Numbered from the stretch's first letter, positions 36,775 through 45,931 are shown. The stretch is 64,000 bases of DNA from Acidipropionibacterium jensenii DSM 20535 (GCF_000425285.1 NZ_AUDD01000003.1:124001-188000); one strand, 5' to 3'. Program-made: numbers and translations. Notes: generated by a model from the letters alone, not told the origin.

Positions 36775-37695
36775 ATGACCAGTCAGCCCGAGGGTCCCGG
36801 TGCCGATCCGTACCGCCGGCCCGGGATGGACGAGCCGACCCGGGTCCTCCCGGACCCGCTCGGCTCGCCCGACCCGCTTGACCCCACCGACCCGCGGACC
36901 CTCGTCGATCCCGACGGCGTCCCCACCCGGTCCCGGGGACGCAGGGACCCGGCCGGCGCCTCGGGATCGGGCGGGGGAGCACGCAGGGTGATCCGCAGAC
37001 TGGCCACCGTGCTGCTGGTCGTCCTGCTGATCGTGGCCGCCGTGCTGGCCGACGCCGTCGCCCGGCAGCGCACCGAGCAGCATGTCGCCCAGCAGATCGC
37101 CACCCAGCTCGACACCCGCCAGGAGGACGTCGACGTCACCATCGGCGGCTGGCCCTTCCTCGCGGTGCTGGCCACCGACCGGCTGTCCTCGGTGGACCTG
37201 TCGATCCCCGTCGCCACCGTCACCCGGCAGGACCGCAGGGTGACCTTCCGCGATGTGGCGGTTCACGCCAGCGGAGTCCGCAACGCCCGCCATCTCGACC
37301 GGGGCATCATCGACCAGGCCGAGGCCAGTGCACGCCTCGACTGGGCGCAGCTCTCCCAACTCAGCGGCGCCACCATCACCTCGGCCGGGAACTCGCGGGT
37401 CCAGGTGGTGCGGAAGGTCGACGTCCTCGGGGCGCAGGTCGACGTCCAGGTCTCGGCGGTCCCGGGCATCAACCCCGCCGATCGCACCGTCACCTTCAGC
37501 GATCCCAAGGCCAGCGTGGACGGGATCACCATTCCCGCCTCGCTGCTGGGCCCGGCGATGTCGTCCATCTCGAAGAAGATGGTGCTGCCCGATCTGGGCT
37601 CGATGAGGTACCAGTCCCTGACCGTGGACTCCCGGGGGGCGAAGGTCTCGATGGCCGGCAGCCAGGTCGAGTTGAAGGATCTGCTCGCGAGCTGA
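36775..37695 (+). CDS. LmeA-like DUF2993 phospholipid-binding protein
   Basis: Predicted membrane-anchored or exported lipid-binding protein. It has 306 residues: a Pro/Asp-rich cytoplasmic head (1-70), a hydrophobic anchor at about 76-96, then the DUF2993 domain (TIGGWPFLAVLATDRLSSVDLSIP and VDGITIPASLLG). The mycobacterial relative LmeA acts in lipomannan elongation, so a role in envelope glycolipids is plausible. It follows dapB by 7 bases and probably shares its message. Confidence 0.85.
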   Translation: MTSQPEGPGADPYRRPGMDEPTRVLPDPLGSPDPLDPTDPRTLVDPDGVPTRSRGRRDPAGASGSGGGARRVIRRLATVLLVVLLIVAAVLADAVARQRTEQHVAQQIATQLDTRQEDVDVTIGGWPFLAVLATDRLSSVDLSIPVATVTRQDRRVTFRDVAVHASGVRNARHLDRGIIDQAEASARLDWAQLSQLSGATITSAGNSRVQVVRKVDVLGAQVDVQVSAVPGINPADRTVTFSDPKASVDGITIPASLLGPAMSSISKKMVLPDLGSMRYQSLTVDSRGAKVSMAGSQVELKDLLAS

Positions 37696-37719
37696 TCCGT
37701 CGGTCCCGATGTCAGCCCA

Positions 37720-37785
37720 TCGCGAAGTCGCGAAGACCCTCCTCCGGTGCGGAGTTAGGGTACCCATGGTCAGGCAGCCTGACCA
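37720..37785 (+). promoter_or_regulatory. Regulated promoter of poxB
   Basis: TCGCGAAG is repeated in tandem at 37720-37735 near the expected -35 position. TAGGGT at 37756-37761 is the likely -10. The 19-base perfect palindrome TGGTCAGGCAGCCTGACCA (37767-37785) covers the expected transcription start, a place where a bound repressor would block initiation. Confidence 0.55.
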
Positions 37786-37824
37786 CTGTCTTTGTTCTCT
37801 TTGTCCCCGATCCGGAGGTCACCC

Positions 37825-39564
37825 ATGAATGTCGCCGAGCAACTCGTCCAGCAACTAGTGGACGCGGGGGTGCGGCGCATCTACGGGATCGTGGGGGACT
37901 CCCTCAACCCGATCGTCGACGCCGTGCGCAAGTCCGGCGGGTCCGCCAAGGGCGGGATCGACTGGGTGCACGTGCGCCACGAGGAGGCCGCCGCCTTCGC
38001 CGCCGCCGCCGAGGCCCAGTTGACCGGTGAACTGGCCGTCTGCGCCGGATCCTGCGGGCCGGGCAACCTCCACCTCATCAACGGCCTCTACGACGCCTAC
38101 CGCTCCCAGGCGCCGGTGCTGGCCCTGGCCTCGCACATCCCCAGCGTCCAGATCGGCTCCAGCTACTTCCAGGAGACCCACCCCGACCGTCTCTTCGTGG
38201 AGTGCTCCTCCTACTGCGAGATGGTCTCCAGCCCCGATCAGGCGCCCCGGGTCGTGAACTCGGCGATCCGCCACGCGGTGGCCATGCAGAGCGTCTCGGT
38301 GATCACCCTGCCCGGTGACATCTCCGACCAGAAGGCCACCGCCCCCACCCCGGTCTACGTGCCGAGCCGTCGCCCGGTGCTCGCCCCCAACCCCGAGGAC
38401 GTCAAGCAGCTGGTCACCCTGCTCAACGACTCCCGCAAGGTGGCGATCTTCGCCGGCGCCGGCGTCGAGGGAGACCACGACGAGGTCATCGCGCTGGCCG
38501 ACAAGCTCCAGGCCCCGATCGGCCACAGCCTGCGCGGCAAGGACTTCATCCAGTACGACAACCCCTTCGATGTCGGCATGACCGGCCTGCTGGGCTACGG
38601 CGCGGCCGCCGAGGGGATGAACGACGCCGACGTCCTGCTGCTGCTGGGTACCGACTTCCCGTACAACCAGTTCCTGCCCGACACCCTCACCGTCCAGGTG
38701 GACACCCACGCGGAGAAGCTGGGACGCCGCACCGACGTCTCCTTCCCGGTCCAGGCCGATGTCAAGGCCCTCGCCGAGGCCCTCACCCCGCTGGTGAAGC
38801 AGCACGACGACAAGTTCCTCAAGGCCACGATCAAGCGTCACGCCAAGATCATGAAGGCACCGGTCGGCTCGTACACCCGCAATGTCGAGCACCTCAAGCC
38901 GATCCACCCGGAGTTCGTCGCCCACACCCTCAACGAGGTTGCGGCCAAGGACGCCATCTTCACCGCCGACACCGGCATGTGCAATGTGTGGACCGCCCGC
39001 TACATCGACCCGCTGGGCACCCGCCGGCTGATCGGCTCCTTCCTGCACGGCTCGATGGCCGACGCCCTGCCGATGGCCCTGGGGGCCCAGGCCTCCCATC
39101 CCGGCCGCCAGGTCATCTCGGTCTCCGGCGACGGCGGACTGTCGATGCTCCTCGGGGAGCTGGTGACCGCGCGGATGCACAACCTGCCGATCAAGGTCAT
39201 CGTGTTCAACAACTCCACCCTGGGCATGGTCAAGCTCGAGCAGCTGGTCAACGGTCTGCCCGACTTCGGCACCGATGTCCACGACGTCAACTACGCCGGG
39301 GTGGCCACCGCGATGGGATTCCACGCCGAGCGGGTCGACGACCCCAAGGATGTCCGGCGGGCCCTGACCGACGCCCTGGACGCCGACGGTCCGGCCCTGG
39401 TGGAGTTCCTCACCGACCCGAACGCGCTGTCCCTTCCCCCCGAGATCAAGGGTGAGATGCTCATCGGTTTCGCAACCGCCATGAGCAAGGTGGTGCTCAA
39501 CCGCGGAGCCGGCGAGATCATGTCGATGGCCACCTCGAACATGCGCAACATCCCTCGTCGCTGA
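37825..39564 (+). CDS. poxB: Pyruvate oxidase / pyruvate:quinone oxidoreductase, PoxB type
   Basis: ThDP- and FAD-dependent enzyme that decarboxylates pyruvate to acetate and CO2, passing electrons to quinone. It has 579 residues. The catalytic-glutamate region is VHVRHEEAAAFAAAAEAQLTG, the FAD-binding middle domain begins near 190, and the ThDP motif GDGGLSMLLGELVTA starts near 434. E. coli PoxB has 572 residues; phosphate-dependent oxidases are similar, so the electron acceptor is inferred. ATG at 37825 after CGGAGG. Confidence 0.9.
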   Translation: MNVAEQLVQQLVDAGVRRIYGIVGDSLNPIVDAVRKSGGSAKGGIDWVHVRHEEAAAFAAAAEAQLTGELAVCAGSCGPGNLHLINGLYDAYRSQAPVLALASHIPSVQIGSSYFQETHPDRLFVECSSYCEMVSSPDQAPRVVNSAIRHAVAMQSVSVITLPGDISDQKATAPTPVYVPSRRPVLAPNPEDVKQLVTLLNDSRKVAIFAGAGVEGDHDEVIALADKLQAPIGHSLRGKDFIQYDNPFDVGMTGLLGYGAAAEGMNDADVLLLLGTDFPYNQFLPDTLTVQVDTHAEKLGRRTDVSFPVQADVKALAEALTPLVKQHDDKFLKATIKRHAKIMKAPVGSYTRNVEHLKPIHPEFVAHTLNEVAAKDAIFTADTGMCNVWTARYIDPLGTRRLIGSFLHGSMADALPMALGAQASHPGRQVISVSGDGGLSMLLGELVTARMHNLPIKVIVFNNSTLGMVKLEQLVNGLPDFGTDVHDVNYAGVATAMGFHAERVDDPKDVRRALTDALDADGPALVEFLTDPNALSLPPEIKGEMLIGFATAMSKVVLNRGAGEIMSMATSNMRNIPRR

Positions 39565-39612
39565 ACCGACGACAGCCGCTCCGGGGGGCGGTACTCAGAT
39601 CAGGGAGATCTG

Positions 39613-40164
39613 CTACTCACCGATCCAGGTGTGCAGGCGGACCTCCCTGATCTGCACCGTGCCGTCCTCGGTGCCGGTCTGGCGGTGGGCGCCGTCGGCC
39701 TGCCAGCCGGCTGCGCTGAGGAAGGAGCGCAGGGTGTCGTCGGTGGTGCGCAACCACCAGGTGGCCCGGGTGAACCGGTCGGCCCGCAGGGTGTCGACGA
39801 CGGCATTGAGCAGTCGCGACCCGTGCCCCCGGCCCCGATGGTCCAGATCGACGACGAACTCGGCGACCAGCGCATCGGTGGGCTCGGCGTCCTGGTCCTC
39901 GCTGGGGCCGATGGTGGCGAAGGCGCGCACCCGGGGCCCCTCCTCCCCGGGATCCAGGGCGACCAGGACCCTCAGCTCGGCGAGCGGTGGAGTGGCGATC
40001 GCGCGCCACCAGGTCTGCGTCATCTCCTCGACGCTCATCGACTCCAGCAGCCCGTGCAGATCCGGGTCGGCCTGCCAGACCCGGCGCTGCAGAGCGGCGA
40101 TGGCGCCGGCCTCGGCGGGCAGGGCGAGCCTGACGGAAGGGGTTCCTGCGGTGGTCCCGGACAT
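39613..40164 (-). CDS. GNAT-family N-acetyltransferase
   Basis: Predicted acyltransferase with unknown acceptor, 183 residues. Acetyl-CoA loop motif VVDLDHRGRGHGSRLLNAVVDTLRADRF is clear, followed by a typical C-terminal strand-helix LRSFLSAAGWQADGAHRQTG. ATG at 40164 was chosen because TAGGGT lies 6 bases upstream; the GTG two codons earlier would directly abut that hexamer. It converges on poxB and diverges from rnj. Confidence 0.85.
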   Translation of the reverse strand: MSGTTAGTPSVRLALPAEAGAIAALQRRVWQADPDLHGLLESMSVEEMTQTWWRAIATPPLAELRVLVALDPGEEGPRVRAFATIGPSEDQDAEPTDALVAEFVVDLDHRGRGHGSRLLNAVVDTLRADRFTRATWWLRTTDDTLRSFLSAAGWQADGAHRQTGTEDGTVQIREVRLHTWIGE

Positions 40165-40170
40165 GCTCAC

Positions 40171-40176
40171 ACCCTA
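40171..40176 (-). promoter_or_regulatory. Predicted leaderless promoter of the GNAT gene
   Basis: Minus-strand TAGGGT, 6 bases before the ATG at 40164. Confidence 0.5.
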
Positions 40177-40306
40177 TGTGGAGACGCCGCCGGACGATCC
40201 GAGGGGCTGCGCGGAGGTTCGCCCGAAGCAGCCCGTGCCGGGGCTGGTCCCCGCGGTGCCGACCCGTCCCGGGAGCGGCGGAACTGCATCTACCGGCGTC
40301 AACAGA

Positions 40307-40312
40307 TAAGCT
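40307..40312 (+). promoter_or_regulatory. Predicted leaderless promoter of rnj
   Basis: TAAGCT, 7 bases before the GTG at 40320. No ribosome-binding site in between. Confidence 0.5.
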
Positions 40313-40319
40313 GGTCGTT

Positions 40320-42008
40320 GTGGCGAAGAATGGACTGAAGAACCCCCCTGCCCTCAAACCTGACGTGCTGCGGGTCATCCCGCTCGGCGGTCTGGGAGAT
40401 GTGGGACGCAACATGTCCTGCTACGAGATCAACGGCGAGATGCTCCTCATCGACTGTGGAGTGCTCTTTCCCGAGGACGACCAGCCTGGCGTCGATCTCC
40501 TGCTCCCGGGCCTCGACTACCTCGACGACAAGCTGGACATGATCCAGGCCCTCGCGCTGACCCATGGTCACGAGGACCACATCGGCGCGGTGCCCTACTT
40601 GCTCAAGCGTCGGCCCGACATCCCGGTGTACGGCTCCCGGCTGACCCTGGCCCTGCTGGAGGCCAAGCTCAAGGAGCACCGCATCAAGGGCTACCAGCTC
40701 CACGTGGTGCGCGAGGGGGACAACGCCGAGATCGGCGAGCAGTTCGACCTGGAGTTCCTGGCCGTCAACCACTCGATCCCCGACGCCCTGGCGGTGTGCG
40801 TGCGCACCGACGCCGGCACCGTGCTCAACACCGGTGACTTCAAGATGGACCAGCTCCCCCTGGACCACCGGATCACCGACCTGCGCGGGTTCGGCCGGCT
40901 CGGCGAGGAGGGCGTCGACCTGTTCATGGTCGACTCCACCAATGCCGAGGTGCCGGGCTTCATCAAGTCCGAGACCGAGATCGAGCCGGCCATCGAGAGG
41001 GTCTTCGAGAAGGCCCAGAAGAAGCTCATCGTGGCCTGCTTCTCCTCCCACGTGCACCGTGTCCAGCAGGTCCTCAACATGGCCGTCAAGCATCACCGCA
41101 AGGTGTGTTTCGTCGGTCGGTCGATGATCCGCAACATGTCGGTGGCCCGCGATCTTGGCTACCTCCACGTGCCCGGCAACACGCTCATCGAACTGCGCGA
41201 GCTGGACAAGTACTCCGACTCCCAGGTGGTCATCGTCTCCACCGGGTCCCAGGGGGAGCCGCTGTCGGCGCTGGCCCGGATCGCCAACCGCGAGCACCGT
41301 GACATCTCGGTCGGCGAGGGGGACACCGTCCTGCTGGCCTCCTCGCTGATCCCCGGCAACGAGAACGCCGTCTACCGGGTCATCAACGGCCTCACCCGGC
41401 TGGGCGCCGTGGTGGTCCACAAGGGCAACGCCCTGGTCCACGTCTCGGGTCACGCCGCCGCCGGCGAGCTGCTGTTCGCCTACAACATCGTCCGGCCCCG
41501 CGCCGTGATGCCGATCCACGGCGAGATCCGTCACCTGATCGCCAACGCCGCCCTGGCCAGGTCCACCGGGGTGGCCGAGGAGAACGTCATCGTCACCGAG
41601 GACGGCGGGGTGGTCGATCTGGACGACGGCGTCCCGCACCTGGTCGGCAAGGTCGACGCCTCCTACATCTTCGTCGACGGCGCCGGTGTCGGCGAGGTCA
41701 CCGAGGACTCCCTCACCGACCGCAAGAGACTCGGCGAGGAGGGGTTCATCTCGGTGGTCGCCGGGGTCAACACCCGCGAGTCCTCGGTCATCTCGGGACC
41801 CGCCATCCAGGCCCGCGGATTCGCCGAGGGCGAGGAGTCCTACGACAAGATCCGCAAGCAGATCGTCAGCGAGCTCGAGAAGGCGATGAACGACGGCGTC
41901 GATGACCCCCACCGTCTCCAGCAGGTGGTGCGTCGCACCATCGGCCGATGGGTCTCCAAGACCTACCGTCGCCGTCCGATGATCGTTCCGGTCGTCATCG
42001 CGGTCTGA
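40320..42008 (+). CDS. rnj: Ribonuclease J
   Basis: Metallo-beta-lactamase-fold endo- and 5'-exoribonuclease for mRNA decay and rRNA maturation. It has 562 residues. The zinc motif THGHEDHIG gives H82, H84, D86 and H87. The beta-CASP domain includes ACFSSHVHRVQQ and STGSQGEPLSALARIA, and MPIHGEIRH and the C-terminal domain follow. GTG at 40320; the upstream open frame is Arg-rich and rejected. dapA, a frequent upstream neighbour in actinobacteria, is missing. Confidence 0.95.
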   Translation: MAKNGLKNPPALKPDVLRVIPLGGLGDVGRNMSCYEINGEMLLIDCGVLFPEDDQPGVDLLLPGLDYLDDKLDMIQALALTHGHEDHIGAVPYLLKRRPDIPVYGSRLTLALLEAKLKEHRIKGYQLHVVREGDNAEIGEQFDLEFLAVNHSIPDALAVCVRTDAGTVLNTGDFKMDQLPLDHRITDLRGFGRLGEEGVDLFMVDSTNAEVPGFIKSETEIEPAIERVFEKAQKKLIVACFSSHVHRVQQVLNMAVKHHRKVCFVGRSMIRNMSVARDLGYLHVPGNTLIELRELDKYSDSQVVIVSTGSQGEPLSALARIANREHRDISVGEGDTVLLASSLIPGNENAVYRVINGLTRLGAVVVHKGNALVHVSGHAAAGELLFAYNIVRPRAVMPIHGEIRHLIANAALARSTGVAEENVIVTEDGGVVDLDDGVPHLVGKVDASYIFVDGAGVGEVTEDSLTDRKRLGEEGFISVVAGVNTRESSVISGPAIQARGFAEGEESYDKIRKQIVSELEKAMNDGVDDPHRLQQVVRRTIGRWVSKTYRRRPMIVPVVIAV

Positions 42009-42023
42009 CTGATGGCCGGCGAT

Positions 42024-42053
42024 TTGGAGTCGTCGGATCAGGGCATGTAGTCT
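42024..42053 (+). promoter_or_regulatory. Predicted promoter of rpmB
   Basis: TTGGAG (42024-42029), 18-base spacer, TAGTCT (42048-42053). The leader contains a 5-bp hairpin GTTCC-TGCCT-GGAAC at 42060-42074. Confidence 0.6.
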
Positions 42054-42138
42054 GAACAAGTTCCTGCCTGGAACCCCCTTGCAGAATTACGAGTGTGTCG
42101 GCGCGCATGGCGCCGGCTGTTGAACAGGAGAACTCCCA

Positions 42139-42324
42139 GTGGCTGCTGTGTGTGACATCTGTGCCAAGCGCCCCGGTTTCGGACACAACGTCCCCTGGTC
42201 GAAGAAGCGGACCAACCGGCGGTGGAATCCCAATATCCAGCGCGTTCGTGCCGTCGTGAACGGCACCCACAAGCGGATGAACGTGTGCACGTCCTGCCTC
42301 AAGGCCGGGCGCGTCGAGCGCTGA
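42139..42324 (+). CDS. rpmB: 50S ribosomal protein L28 (zinc-ribbon form)
   Basis: Large-subunit protein of 61 residues. The four cysteines C5/C8 and C50/C53 make it the zinc-binding (C+) paralog type. Actinobacteria often keep a second, cysteine-free L28 under zinc control elsewhere; it is not in this window. GTG start after CAGGAGA. Confidence 0.96.
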   Translation: MAAVCDICAKRPGFGHNVPWSKKRTNRRWNPNIQRVRAVVNGTHKRMNVCTSCLKAGRVER

Positions 42325-42330
42325 GACTGC

Positions 42331-42389
42331 GCGGGCGTCTGCCCGCAGGCCAGGAAAGGGCCGACCCTCCATGTGGAGGGTCGGCCCTT
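42331..42389 (+). terminator. Tandem hairpins terminating rpmB
   Basis: GCGGGC-GTCT-GCCCGC (42331-42346), then a perfect 16-bp stem AAGGGCCGACCCTCCA with a two-base loop (42356-42389) followed by CTGCGTTCC. Confidence 0.8.
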
Positions 42390-42426
42390 CTGCGTTCCGG
42401 TGCACAGACCTGTCGGTGCACTCCGG

Positions 42427-42432
42427 TAGCCT
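42427..42432 (+). promoter_or_regulatory. Predicted leaderless promoter of recG
   Basis: TAGCCT, 7 bases before the recG GTG (42440). Confidence 0.5.
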
Positions 42433-42439
42433 CGCCAGA

Positions 42440-44674
42440 GTGGATGACGTCGTCTCACCGTGGTTGACCGGAGCCCAGCAGGAACTGCACCGCCCGCTGG
42501 CGGAGGTGCTGGGCACCAGGACCGCCAAGGCCTTCACCGCCCTGCACATCTCCACGGTCGGCGAACTGCTCTCCCACGTGCCCAGGCGGTACCTCACCGG
42601 CACCGAGACCACCGATCTGTCCCAGCTGGTGCCCGGCTCCGAGGTCGCCCTGGTCGCCGATGTGGCATCCGTGGAGGTGCACAACATCGCCGGCCCCGGC
42701 CACCGCCAGCGGCTGGAGGTCGGCCTGACCGACGGCAGGGCCACCCTGCCGATCACCTTCTTCGGCAAGGACTGGCTGGTCAAGTACTGGCAGAAGCAGT
42801 TCACCGCCAGCACCCACGGGATCTTCGTGGGCAAGGTCGGCACCTTCCGGGACCGGCCCCAGATCACCCATCCCGACTTCGTGATGTTCGACGCGAACGG
42901 CCGGATTGTCGGCAAGGCCGACAAGAAGACGATGGCCACCCAGGTGATGCGCCACGGCCTGGTCGGCCTCTACCCGGCCACCGCGAAACTGCCCACCTGG
43001 ACGATCGCCGAGTGCGCGACCCTGGTGCTGGCCCAGGTGGGCCGGCAGCAGGACACCCTGCCCGACTGGCTGCGCGAGGAGGCCGACCTGCCCCGGATCT
43101 GGGACGCCTTCGAGGAGGTCCATCACCCCCACGACCTACACAGCGCCGAGCAGGCCGCCGAACGCCTCATCTGGGAGGAGGCCATCGCCACCCAGGCGAC
43201 GATGGCCTCCAGACGCCGGACGGCCGCCGGCCGGGAGGCCCCGGCCTGCCCGCCGCGACCCGACGGGATCCTGGCGGCCTTCGACGCCGTGATGCCCTTC
43301 ACCCTCACCGCCGGTCAGCAGGAGGTCGGACAGCGGATCTCCGGTGAGCTGGCCGGCACCGCCCCGATGCAGCGGCTGCTCCAGGGGGAGGTCGGATCGG
43401 GCAAGACCCTCGTCGCGCTGCGGGCGATGCTCCAGGTCGTCGACGCCGGCCACCAGGCCGTCCTGCTGGCACCCACCGAGGTGCTCGCCCAGCAGCACCA
43501 CGCCACGATCACCGGGCTGCTGGGAGATCTCGGGGCCGGTCGGGTGCTGGGGGCACCCGAGAACGCCACCGGCGTCGCCCTGCTCACCGGCTCGATGAAC
43601 GCCGCCCAGCGCCGCGATGCGCTGTCCCGGATCGCCGATGGGTCGGCCGGAATCGTCATCGGCACCCACGCCCTGCTCACCGGCACGGTCGAGTACGCCG
43701 ATCTGGGGCTGGTGGTCGTCGACGAGCAGCACCGCTTCGGGGTGGAGCAGCGCGGAGTGCTGACCTCCTCCTCCCGGCGTCACCCCCATGAACTGGTGCT
43801 CACCGCCACCCCCATTCCCCGCACCGTGGCGATGACGGTCTTCGGCGACCTGGAGGTCTCCAGCCTGCGCGAGCTGCCCGCCGGACGGGCCGACGTCCAG
43901 ACCACCGTGGTCGACGTGCAGCAGCACCGCGGCTGGCTGGACCGGGCCTGGCAGCGGGCCCGCGAGGAGGTCGAGAAGGGGCACCAGGTGTTCGTCGTCT
44001 GCCCGCGCATCGACGCCCACGAACCCGACGAGAGGCCCGACGGGGCAGGCCCGGCCGAGGACCATCGGCCCCCCTCCGCCACCGTCGAGGAGCTCGCCCC
44101 GGCACTGTCCGGCGGACCGCTGAGGGGCCTGCACGTCGAGGCCCTTCACTCCCGGATGGACCCTGCCGACAAACAGCAGGTGATGGACCGGTTCGCCCGG
44201 GGAGCCTGCCAGGTGCTGGTCTCCACCACCGTGGTCGAGGTCGGCGTCGACGTCCCCAACGCCACCATGATGGTCATCATGGACGCCGACCGGTTCGGCG
44301 TCTCCCAGCTCCACCAGCTGCGCGGTCGAATCGGACGCGGCACGCTGCCCGGGCTGTGCCTGCTGGTCACCGGCGCCGAACCCGGAACCGACACCCGCGC
44401 CCGGATCGACGCCGTGGCGGCGACCCGCGACGGATTCGAGCTGGCCGAGCTGGATCTGGCCCAGCGCCGTGAGGGCAACGTCCTGGGCTCCTCCCAGGCC
44501 GGACGCCGCAGCCCGCTGAGGCTGCTCAAGGTCCTGGACCACGCCGAGATCGTCAGCGCCGCCCGCACCCTTGCGGAGCGCTGGATCGACAAGGATCCCG
44601 ACGACCCCCGACTGCGCGACCTGGTCGCCTCGACCGAGCGGATCGCCGAGGGCGACCTCATGGAGCAGGGCTGA
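42440..44674 (+). CDS. recG: ATP-dependent DNA helicase RecG
   Basis: Branch-migration helicase that remodels stalled forks and Holliday junctions. It has 744 residues: N-terminal wedge/OB domain (about 1-230), Walker A GEVGSGKT near 316, DEQH box (VVVDEQHRFGVEQR) near 427, and the second helicase domain with QLHQLRGRIGRG. A stretch around 235-275 is Arg/Pro-rich and variable. GTG at 42440; an open frame upstream reaches into the rpmB terminator and was rejected. Confidence 0.95.
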   Translation: MDDVVSPWLTGAQQELHRPLAEVLGTRTAKAFTALHISTVGELLSHVPRRYLTGTETTDLSQLVPGSEVALVADVASVEVHNIAGPGHRQRLEVGLTDGRATLPITFFGKDWLVKYWQKQFTASTHGIFVGKVGTFRDRPQITHPDFVMFDANGRIVGKADKKTMATQVMRHGLVGLYPATAKLPTWTIAECATLVLAQVGRQQDTLPDWLREEADLPRIWDAFEEVHHPHDLHSAEQAAERLIWEEAIATQATMASRRRTAAGREAPACPPRPDGILAAFDAVMPFTLTAGQQEVGQRISGELAGTAPMQRLLQGEVGSGKTLVALRAMLQVVDAGHQAVLLAPTEVLAQQHHATITGLLGDLGAGRVLGAPENATGVALLTGSMNAAQRRDALSRIADGSAGIVIGTHALLTGTVEYADLGLVVVDEQHRFGVEQRGVLTSSSRRHPHELVLTATPIPRTVAMTVFGDLEVSSLRELPAGRADVQTTVVDVQQHRGWLDRAWQRAREEVEKGHQVFVVCPRIDAHEPDERPDGAGPAEDHRPPSATVEELAPALSGGPLRGLHVEALHSRMDPADKQQVMDRFARGACQVLVSTTVVEVGVDVPNATMMVIMDADRFGVSQLHQLRGRIGRGTLPGLCLLVTGAEPGTDTRARIDAVAATRDGFELAELDLAQRREGNVLGSSQAGRRSPLRLLKVLDHAEIVSAARTLAERWIDKDPDDPRLRDLVASTERIAEGDLMEQG

Positions 44675-44774
44675 CGGGAGCGCTGCGCCCCCGCCGCACC
44701 CGCCTTCCGCGGCCCCGGGACGCAGCCCCGTCCATCACGCCGTCAGCATGCGCTGCGGGCCGGATACTGCCCGA

Positions 44775-45176
44775 CTACTTGTCGGTCGGCTCGGGGCCGA
44801 AGGCGAAGGTCCGCCCGCTGATCTGGCCGGGCTGGATGCGCACCCAGTTCTTCTTGACCGTGGGCACCCACGGCCGCAGCGGCATCTTCTCGCACAGCGC
44901 CAGCTCGTCGGGATCGGTGATGAGCTCTGCGCGTCCGCGCAGCACCACACTCCACCCGCCGTCCTCCGACCAGCCGTCGGCCTCGAAGGCCACCGCGCTG
45001 TTGCGGACGATCTCGTCGAGCTTGCTGCCCGGGGCGGTGCGGAAGACGATCGACAGCCCGTCAACGACATAGTTGACCGGGAAGATCTGGGGCTGGTCAT
45101 CGATGCTGGTGGCCAGCCGGCCGACCAGGGCGGTGTCGAGGTAACCCCAGCAGGAGTCCTCCTCGACAACGGACAT
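44775..45176 (-). CDS. Pyridoxamine 5'-phosphate oxidase-like flavin-binding protein
   Basis: Split-barrel FMN-binding family protein of unknown substrate, 133 residues. It contains LDTALVGRLATSIDDQPQIFPVNYVVDGLSIVFRTAPGSKLDEI, the core of this family, and ends with a RIQPGQISGRTF segment. ATG at 45176 is six bases after GAGGAG; another ATG at 45197 would add seven residues but has no ribosome-binding site. It converges on recG and diverges from rsmD. Confidence 0.85.
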   Translation of the reverse strand: MSVVEEDSCWGYLDTALVGRLATSIDDQPQIFPVNYVVDGLSIVFRTAPGSKLDEIVRNSAVAFEADGWSEDGGWSVVLRGRAELITDPDELALCEKMPLRPWVPTVKKNWVRIQPGQISGRTFAFGPEPTDK

Positions 45177-45299
45177 CGGGCTCTCCTCATTGCTCATGGA
45201 CTATTTCTACCAGCCCGGTGGGACTGGCGCAGGCACCAGGCAGATCACCGGGCGAGCGCGGCCGACCCTCGGCGGGCGCGGGGGCGAGATCTGCTCGCG

Positions 45300-45328
45300 A
45301 GGGTATCGCGCGGCGACTTCGATACCCT
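45300..45328. promoter_or_regulatory. Mirror-image divergent promoter, PNPOx-like gene and rsmD
   Basis: AGGGTATCG (45300-45308) and CGATACCCT (45320-45328) form a 9-bp inverted repeat with an 11-base spacer. Each arm contains a TACCCT -10 hexamer, one per strand. The plus-strand one lies 6 bases before the rsmD GTG. Confidence 0.55.
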
Positions 45329-45334
45329 GAACCG

Positions 45335-45931
45335 GTGACCAGGATCATCGCGGGACGAGCCGGTGGGCGCCGGCTGCGCACCCCCGACGGGGACTCCACC
45401 CGACCGACCTCCGACCGCGTCCGCGAGGCCTTCTTCTCGAGCCTGGCGGCCTGGAACGGCACCTCCGACCAGCCCGCCGACACCCAGCTGGAGGGCCAGT
45501 CCGTGCTCGACCTGTTCGCCGGATCCGGGGCGGTGGGGCTGGAGGCCGCCAGCCGCGGCGCCGCCCGGGTGGTCGCGGTGGATAAGAACCCCCGGACCGC
45601 GGCCCTCATCCGGACCAACGCGAGGACCTGCGGCCTGGCCGACCGTCTCACCGCGGTGGCCGCCGGCGCCGAACGGTACCTGGCCGGCGGGCTCCAGACA
45701 GACCCCTTCGACGTCATCTGGTTCGACCCGCCCTACGCGGCCGACGCCGACCAGCTCGACGCGCTGATCGCCGAGGCGGTCGGAGCCTTCCTGGCCCCCG
45801 ACGGCCTGATCGCGGTGGAGAGGTCGGCCAGGGGCCGGGCGCCGGTGATGCCCGAGGGTCTGGACAGCTGGACCAACCGCTACGGTGAGACCGTCGTCCA
45901 CCTCGCACAACCCACCAGGGAGCACTCGTGA
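45335..45931 (+). CDS. rsmD: 16S rRNA guanine-N2-966 methyltransferase RsmD
   Basis: SAM-dependent methyltransferase of 198 residues. The SAM loop is DLFAGSG (59-65) and the catalytic motif is DPPY at 131-134. Early family motifs RIIAGRAGGRRL and TRPTSDRVREAFFSSL are intact. GTG at 45335; an upstream Arg/Gly-rich open extension was rejected. The stop overlaps the coaD start by four bases (GTGA), the usual rsmD-coaD pair. Confidence 0.95.
   Translation: MTRIIAGRAGGRRLRTPDGDSTRPTSDRVREAFFSSLAAWNGTSDQPADTQLEGQSVLDLFAGSGAVGLEAASRGAARVVAVDKNPRTAALIRTNARTCGLADRLTAVAAGAERYLAGGLQTDPFDVIWFDPPYAADADQLDALIAEAVGAFLAPDGLIAVERSARGRAPVMPEGLDSWTNRYGETVVHLAQPTREHS

Noticed and set aside
40165-40170. GTG at 40170 as the GNAT start
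   Set aside because: It would directly touch the TAGGGT hexamer; the ATG two codons later has the usual 6-base gap.
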